The notes under the pieces: model-generated | The model's input: the letters and a program-made list of their open reading frames with translations, nothing else | What the model was told of the DNA's origin: nothing | The model's database searches: none | Program-made: the position numbers and the translations under genes | NCBI GenBank assembly: GCA_015661535.1 | Contig: DQVY01000218.1 | Span: 1 to 9,782 of the forward strand | Reading direction: 5' to 3' | Length of the DNA stretch: 9,782 nucleotides | Source: Sulfurovum sp. | GTDB lineage: Bacteria; Campylobacterota; Campylobacteria; Campylobacterales; Sulfurovaceae | Shown here: positions 6,747 through 9,782 of the stretch, in pieces | Position numbering within the stretch: the first letter of the stretch is position 1 | Layout of the letters: every line of letters begins with the position of its first letter

Positions 6747-7318
6747 TTGTCATCCTTTTCAATTTCTGTTTCTCTCACAATTTCATCGTCTGCACTCATA
6801 TCTTCTGTGAGACTCTCATCCATTTTCTTACCTGCAAGGATAATACCTGCGATCATAGCCACAAGTAACATTAATGCGGCAACTTCAAAAGGAACAAGAT
6901 ATTTTGTAAAAAGTACAATACCTACATCTTGTGCGTTACCAACACCTTCATGCATAGGGTAGAGTGCCTGTATATTTTCAGAATAGATCGGTGCGGCAAA
7001 CATAAGTACCAATACCAATGCTGTCAGACCACCAAGTAAAAATACCAAAGTATTATTGGTATTTTTTTCTTTAATATCCCGTGTTGCATCAAAAAACATC
7101 ATGGCAAATGAGTAAAGAGCCATAATAGCCCCTACATACACAATGAGCTGAACGACACCAAGGAAATCAGCTCCCAGAATGAAGAAAAATCCAGATATGA
7201 GTACCATACCGGATGCAAGTGAAGTCATAGAGTAAAGTATATTTTTACTCATGACCGTCACCAAGAAAAGTCCTATTGTTAAAGCCGAAAATAGGTAAAA
7301 GGCTACGATTTCATACAT
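6743..7318 (-). CDS. nuoJ: NADH-quinone oxidoreductase subunit J (NuoJ)
   Basis: Complex I membrane subunit whose third helix carries a pi-bulge that takes part in coupling quinone chemistry to proton pumping. It has 191 residues, within the normal range (E. coli 184). The signature ADFLGVVQLIVYVGAIMALY (50-69) matches the family core QilVYvGAImvLf, with Y61 at the bulge tyrosine position. Five hydrophobic segments lie at about 3-22, 27-48, 54-76, 91-110 and 141-162. The C-terminal tail (about 165-191) is strongly acidic and may be cytoplasmic. AAGGAG seven bases before the ATG supports the start. The gene follows nuoI after 11 bases and overlaps nuoK by four. Confidence 0.96.
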   Translation of the reverse strand: MYEIVAFYLFSALTIGLFLVTVMSKNILYSMTSLASGMVLISGFFFILGADFLGVVQLIVYVGAIMALYSFAMMFFDATRDIKEKNTNNTLVFLLGGLTALVLVLMFAAPIYSENIQALYPMHEGVGNAQDVGIVLFTKYLVPFEVAALMLLVAMIAGIILAGKKMDESLTEDMSADDEIVRETEIEKDDK

Positions 7319-7329
7319 GTCTGCTCTCC

Positions 7330-7953
7330 TTAGTATGCAAGTGGTGTTTTTTTAATGTTTTCATCAGCATTTGGAGATATTGCACCAAAACCATCATACT
7401 CTTGCTGCAAATTCAACTGATCGATAGGCGTTAACATATCTTCAAAGAGTGAGAAACCTGCACGTTGTTCTGAAGCATTTTCATAACGAGGTCCATGTAC
7501 AATAGCAAGTTCAGGACACACTTCCGCACAGTATCCACAGAAAATACAACGACCAAAGTTAATGGTGTATTCACTGACTTCTTTACGTTGATTCTCATCA
7601 TACCTTGTATCCATTGTAATACAATTTGAGATACATATCTTTTCACAAAGACCACAACCGATACATCGATAGTTACCTGACTCCATAAGTCTTAACATAT
7701 CGTGAATGGCTCTGTATCTTGGGGAGATAGGCATCTTTTCAAATGGATACTTCACTGTGTGCATATCTCCTTTAAAAAGTGCCTGGAGCATTGTTCTCAT
7801 GACAACACCCAAACCAACAAAGAGTTCACCTTTAAGGCTTCTTTTGATGACTTGTGTAAATTTTTCCATACCTGTTTCAGGAGATTTTCCTAAATCAAGT
7901 GTCGTATAATTTTGTGTTCCTACGTTTCTGTTTTTAAATTGTTCTAAACTCAT
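7330..7953 (-). CDS. nuoI: NADH-quinone oxidoreductase subunit I (NuoI), two-4Fe-4S ferredoxin type
   Basis: Peripheral-arm subunit that holds clusters N6a and N6b and passes electrons from NuoG towards NuoB and the quinone. The 207 residues include an N-terminal extension compared with E. coli NuoI (180). Two cluster motifs are visible: C97-x2-C100-x2-C103-x3-C107 with a further C111, and C136-x2-C139-x2-C142-x3-C146-P. Each motif's last cysteine goes to the other motif's cluster, as usual in 8Fe ferredoxins. In the first motif the proline usually following the last cysteine is Ile (C107-I-S-N-C111). PRYRAIHDMLRL (78-89) and FGRCIFCGYC (133-142) are family-like. AAGGGAG overlapping the nuoH stop supports the start. 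It lies 10 bases after nuoH and 11 before nuoJ. Confidence 0.97.
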   Translation of the reverse strand: MSLEQFKNRNVGTQNYTTLDLGKSPETGMEKFTQVIKRSLKGELFVGLGVVMRTMLQALFKGDMHTVKYPFEKMPISPRYRAIHDMLRLMESGNYRCIGCGLCEKICISNCITMDTRYDENQRKEVSEYTINFGRCIFCGYCAEVCPELAIVHGPRYENASEQRAGFSLFEDMLTPIDQLNLQQEYDGFGAISPNADENIKKTPLAY

Positions 7954-7963
7954 ACCTACTCCC

Positions 7964-8992
7964 TTATACCATCATCACTATGGCTGTAACTAAAATGTTT
8001 ATCACTGCTAATGGCATCAATACTTTCCAACATAACCACATCAACTGATCTGGTCTGATATGCGGCCATGACGCTCTTACCCATAACATCAGGAAAAAGA
8101 AAAATGCGATCTTCAGCATAATAAACAACCAACCGAATGCACTTGCTGCATCATATCCACCTAAGAATACAATGGCTGCAATAATGGAAACAGTGATCAT
8201 GTTTGCATACTCTCCAATGAAGAACATACCCCATCTCATACCTGAATACTCTGTTGCATACCCAGAAACAACTTCTGCCTCATGTTCAAGAAGGTCAAAT
8301 GGTGTTCTGTTTGTTTCCGCAAATCCTGCAATAAGGAAAAGCACAAAAGCAACGGGTTGCTGCCAAATCATCCATGACATCACCCCATCTTGCTGATAGT
8401 CGTTAAAATCTACAAATGAAAGTGAACCGACAAGCATGATAGGTGCTAAAATTGACAAACCTGTTACTACTTCATAAGAGAGAAACTGCACTGCAGTTCT
8501 TGCTGCTCCGATGATCCCCCATTTGTTGGCTTGTGACATACCTGCCAACAGCGGTCCGTAAAGCCCTGCTGCCATCATACCAAGTACAAACAAAATACCG
8601 ATATTCAGATCAGAGGCAATAGAAGGTACAAAAACACCTCCCAATAAAGGTACAAACTCAGGAATGGTAAAGTCTGGAAATACAGGTACTGCAGAAAGCG
8701 CGATAAATGCTGTTGCTGCAGTAATGATCGGTGCGATCATAAAGATTAGTTTATTGGCATTTTGGGGAATAATATCTTCTTTGGTAAAAAGTTTGATCCC
8801 ATCTGCTGCGATTTGTAATAAACCATAAGGTCCAACGTGCATTGGTCCAAGACGCCTCTGCATAAAAGCCAACACTTTTCTCTCTACAAATGTACCAAAA
8901 CCAGCCAAAGCCGAAATAATCGCCAAGATCAGGATCGCTTTAATAAGCACCCCCACCCACGTGACTTCTGGTAGTATGTTTACTGCTTCCAT
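7964..8992 (-). CDS. nuoH: NADH-quinone oxidoreductase subunit H (NuoH)
   Basis: Membrane subunit that joins the peripheral arm to the membrane arm and forms much of the quinone-binding cavity and the E-channel. It has 342 residues (E. coli 325) with about eight to nine hydrophobic segments. Recognisable motifs are FVERKVLAFMQRRLGP (35-50), GPYGLLQIAADGIKLFTKED (54-73), AARTAVQFLSYE (163-174), and AETNRTPFDLLEHEAEVVSG (225-244) running into YATEYSGMRWGMFFIGEY (245-262); the acidic residues of the last two belong to the quinone loop and E-channel region. AAGGTG five bases before the ATG, at the very end of nuoG, supports the start. Only one base separates the nuoG stop from this ATG, so coupled translation is likely. 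Confidence 0.98.
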   Translation of the reverse strand: MEAVNILPEVTWVGVLIKAILILAIISALAGFGTFVERKVLAFMQRRLGPMHVGPYGLLQIAADGIKLFTKEDIIPQNANKLIFMIAPIITAATAFIALSAVPVFPDFTIPEFVPLLGGVFVPSIASDLNIGILFVLGMMAAGLYGPLLAGMSQANKWGIIGAARTAVQFLSYEVVTGLSILAPIMLVGSLSFVDFNDYQQDGVMSWMIWQQPVAFVLFLIAGFAETNRTPFDLLEHEAEVVSGYATEYSGMRWGMFFIGEYANMITVSIIAAIVFLGGYDAASAFGWLFIMLKIAFFFFLMLWVRASWPHIRPDQLMWLCWKVLMPLAVINILVTAIVMMV

Positions 8993-8993
8993 A

Positions 8994-9782
8994 TTACACC
9001 TTTCTCAATGTTACTGTTTTATATCTAGACTCACCAAAAAGATCATATATACCTTCTGCTGCTCTAAAGTCTGGGACTTTTACAATGTCTCCCGTCATCT
9101 TTTCATCTGCAACCACGTCTAAGGTAATACTTCCATTGTCAAAGACCACTTCTACTTTTTCACCTAAACTTTCTGCTTTTTCTGTACTTGCATAGAGAGA
9201 GAAAGTCTCAAAGATCTGATGTGCTTTTTCCGTAAAGTCATTAAATTGTCTTGCAGGGTTACATCTGTAAGCTATCTCCCCTTCAAGTACAGCATTTTCA
9301 TCAAACTTCTCAACTTCCGGTAATTCCGTTTCTACATTCGTTGTTTCCAATCTGTAGCCACGGTTATCTGTACCGTCATTTTCAAAAGCATTTGGAAGCG
9401 TATCAAACTCAAGTGCTTTAAATCCTCTATCCGTCGGAAGTGTTTTTGTCCAATCAACAGTCAATTCCGGTGCACCAACAAGCTCTTTCATAAGATCATT
9501 CAATTCATAGCCATTGTATTCAACAGCTGCATTGGTAGGAAGTACACGTTTACCAATGTTACACAATGTTCCCTCCTGCTGATTCATCGCCGGCATGTCA
9601 AGATCGCCAGAACCTAATGCTGACAATTTAAAGTCACCATTTTCATTGTATCCTATAGTATACCCGCTTGCACTGTCATCAAGGTCACATATAAGCGCCA
9701 CACCCAAGGCATTTGACTTTGGTGGTGTCATCACTACATTGATAGGACAGGTCGCTTCTACAAGTGCCACAAGTTTGGCAAT
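8994..9782 (-). CDS. nuoG: NADH-quinone oxidoreductase subunit G (NuoG), C-terminal 262 residues
   Basis: Large peripheral-arm subunit of complex I, related to molybdopterin oxidoreductases, carrying several Fe-S clusters in its N-terminal part, which lies outside the window. The frame is open to the right edge: ATTGCCAAACTT precedes the GTG at 9770, giving IAKLVALVEATCP, so that GTG is an internal Val and not a start. The visible part corresponds to the C-terminal molybdopterin-like domains, with NQQEGT (67-72 of the visible part) followed by a KRVxPTNAA segment, and a conserved-looking YRCNPARQFNDFT (172-184). No cluster cysteine motif is expected or seen here. The identification rests on position directly before nuoH, the NQQEGT motif, and a C-terminus (ESRYKTVTLRKV) that resembles what I recall of NuoG from Campylobacter and Helicobacter. 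Confidence 0.92.
   Translation of the reverse strand: MAKLVALVEATCPINVVMTPPKSNALGVALICDLDDSASGYTIGYNENGDFKLSALGSGDLDMPAMNQQEGTLCNIGKRVLPTNAAVEYNGYELNDLMKELVGAPELTVDWTKTLPTDRGFKALEFDTLPNAFENDGTDNRGYRLETTNVETELPEVEKFDENAVLEGEIAYRCNPARQFNDFTEKAHQIFETFSLYASTEKAESLGEKVEVVFDNGSITLDVVADEKMTGDIVKVPDFRAAEGIYDLFGESRYKTVTLRKV

Noticed and set aside
7431..7655. 74-codon minus-strand frame with several cysteines, overlapping nuoI
   Set aside because: Out-of-frame reading of the nuoI cluster-motif codons. The real frame has the spaced CxxCxxCxxxC motifs and this one does not.
8994..9770. GTG at 9770 as the start of a separate 258-residue gene
   Set aside because: The frame continues upstream without a stop to the window edge and there is no ribosome site. 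The content matches the C-terminal part of NuoG, so the GTG is an internal valine.
1496..9782. Possibility that the nuo cluster contains an unusual inserted or replaced gene
   Set aside because: All eight genes are in canonical order with gaps of at most 11 bases, normal lengths and intact key residues. There is no room for an extra gene.
1..9782. CRISPR array, tRNA or rRNA gene, insertion sequence, or defence or toxin-antitoxin genes
   Set aside because: I saw no regularly spaced direct repeats, no tRNA-like cloverleaf in the short intergenic gaps, and no transposase or defence-protein motifs. Nearly all of the sequence is accounted for by core genes.

Overview
This window is ordinary core-genome DNA of a Campylobacterota (epsilonproteobacterial) bacterium, most plausibly a Sulfurovum- or Sulfurimonas-like marine or vent lineage. 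That placement rests on low-to-moderate GC, the style of the Nuo and MiaA protein sequences, and the gene order nuoG-H-I-J-K-L-M-N. It is a judgement from recognition, not from a database search.

Layout. Positions 1-446 (minus strand) hold the N-terminal part of a CDP-alcohol phosphatidyltransferase of the phosphatidylserine-synthase type, cut by the window edge. A 64-base divergent promoter region (447-510) separates it from miaA (511-1404, plus), the tRNA A37 dimethylallyltransferase. Positions 1401-1490 hold a pair of inverted GTAG-headed hairpins resembling a REP doublet (BIME). The doublet fills almost the whole gap between miaA and the convergent nuo operon, and supplies the miaA stop codon. 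Positions 1496-9782 (minus) hold eight consecutive genes of respiratory complex I. They are transcribed in the order nuoG (C-terminal part only), nuoH, nuoI, nuoJ, nuoK, nuoL, nuoM, nuoN.

How the genes work together. NuoG and NuoI belong to the peripheral arm that carries electrons through Fe-S clusters. NuoH forms the quinone site and the link to the membrane arm. NuoJ and NuoK, with the antiporter-like NuoN, NuoM and NuoL, make up the proton-pumping membrane arm. The genes are packed with gaps of 1-11 bases or short overlaps, and each ribosome binding site lies in or against the end of the preceding gene, so this is one polycistronic unit with probable translational coupling. The conserved pump residues checked here (glutamates and lysines in NuoK, L, M and N) are present, so the complex looks functional. 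nuoA-F and the rest of nuoG would lie beyond the right edge.

No previously undescribed system is visible. The parts most worth a second look are the REP-like doublet at 1401-1490, the possible leaderless start of miaA, and the PssA-type protein at the left edge.
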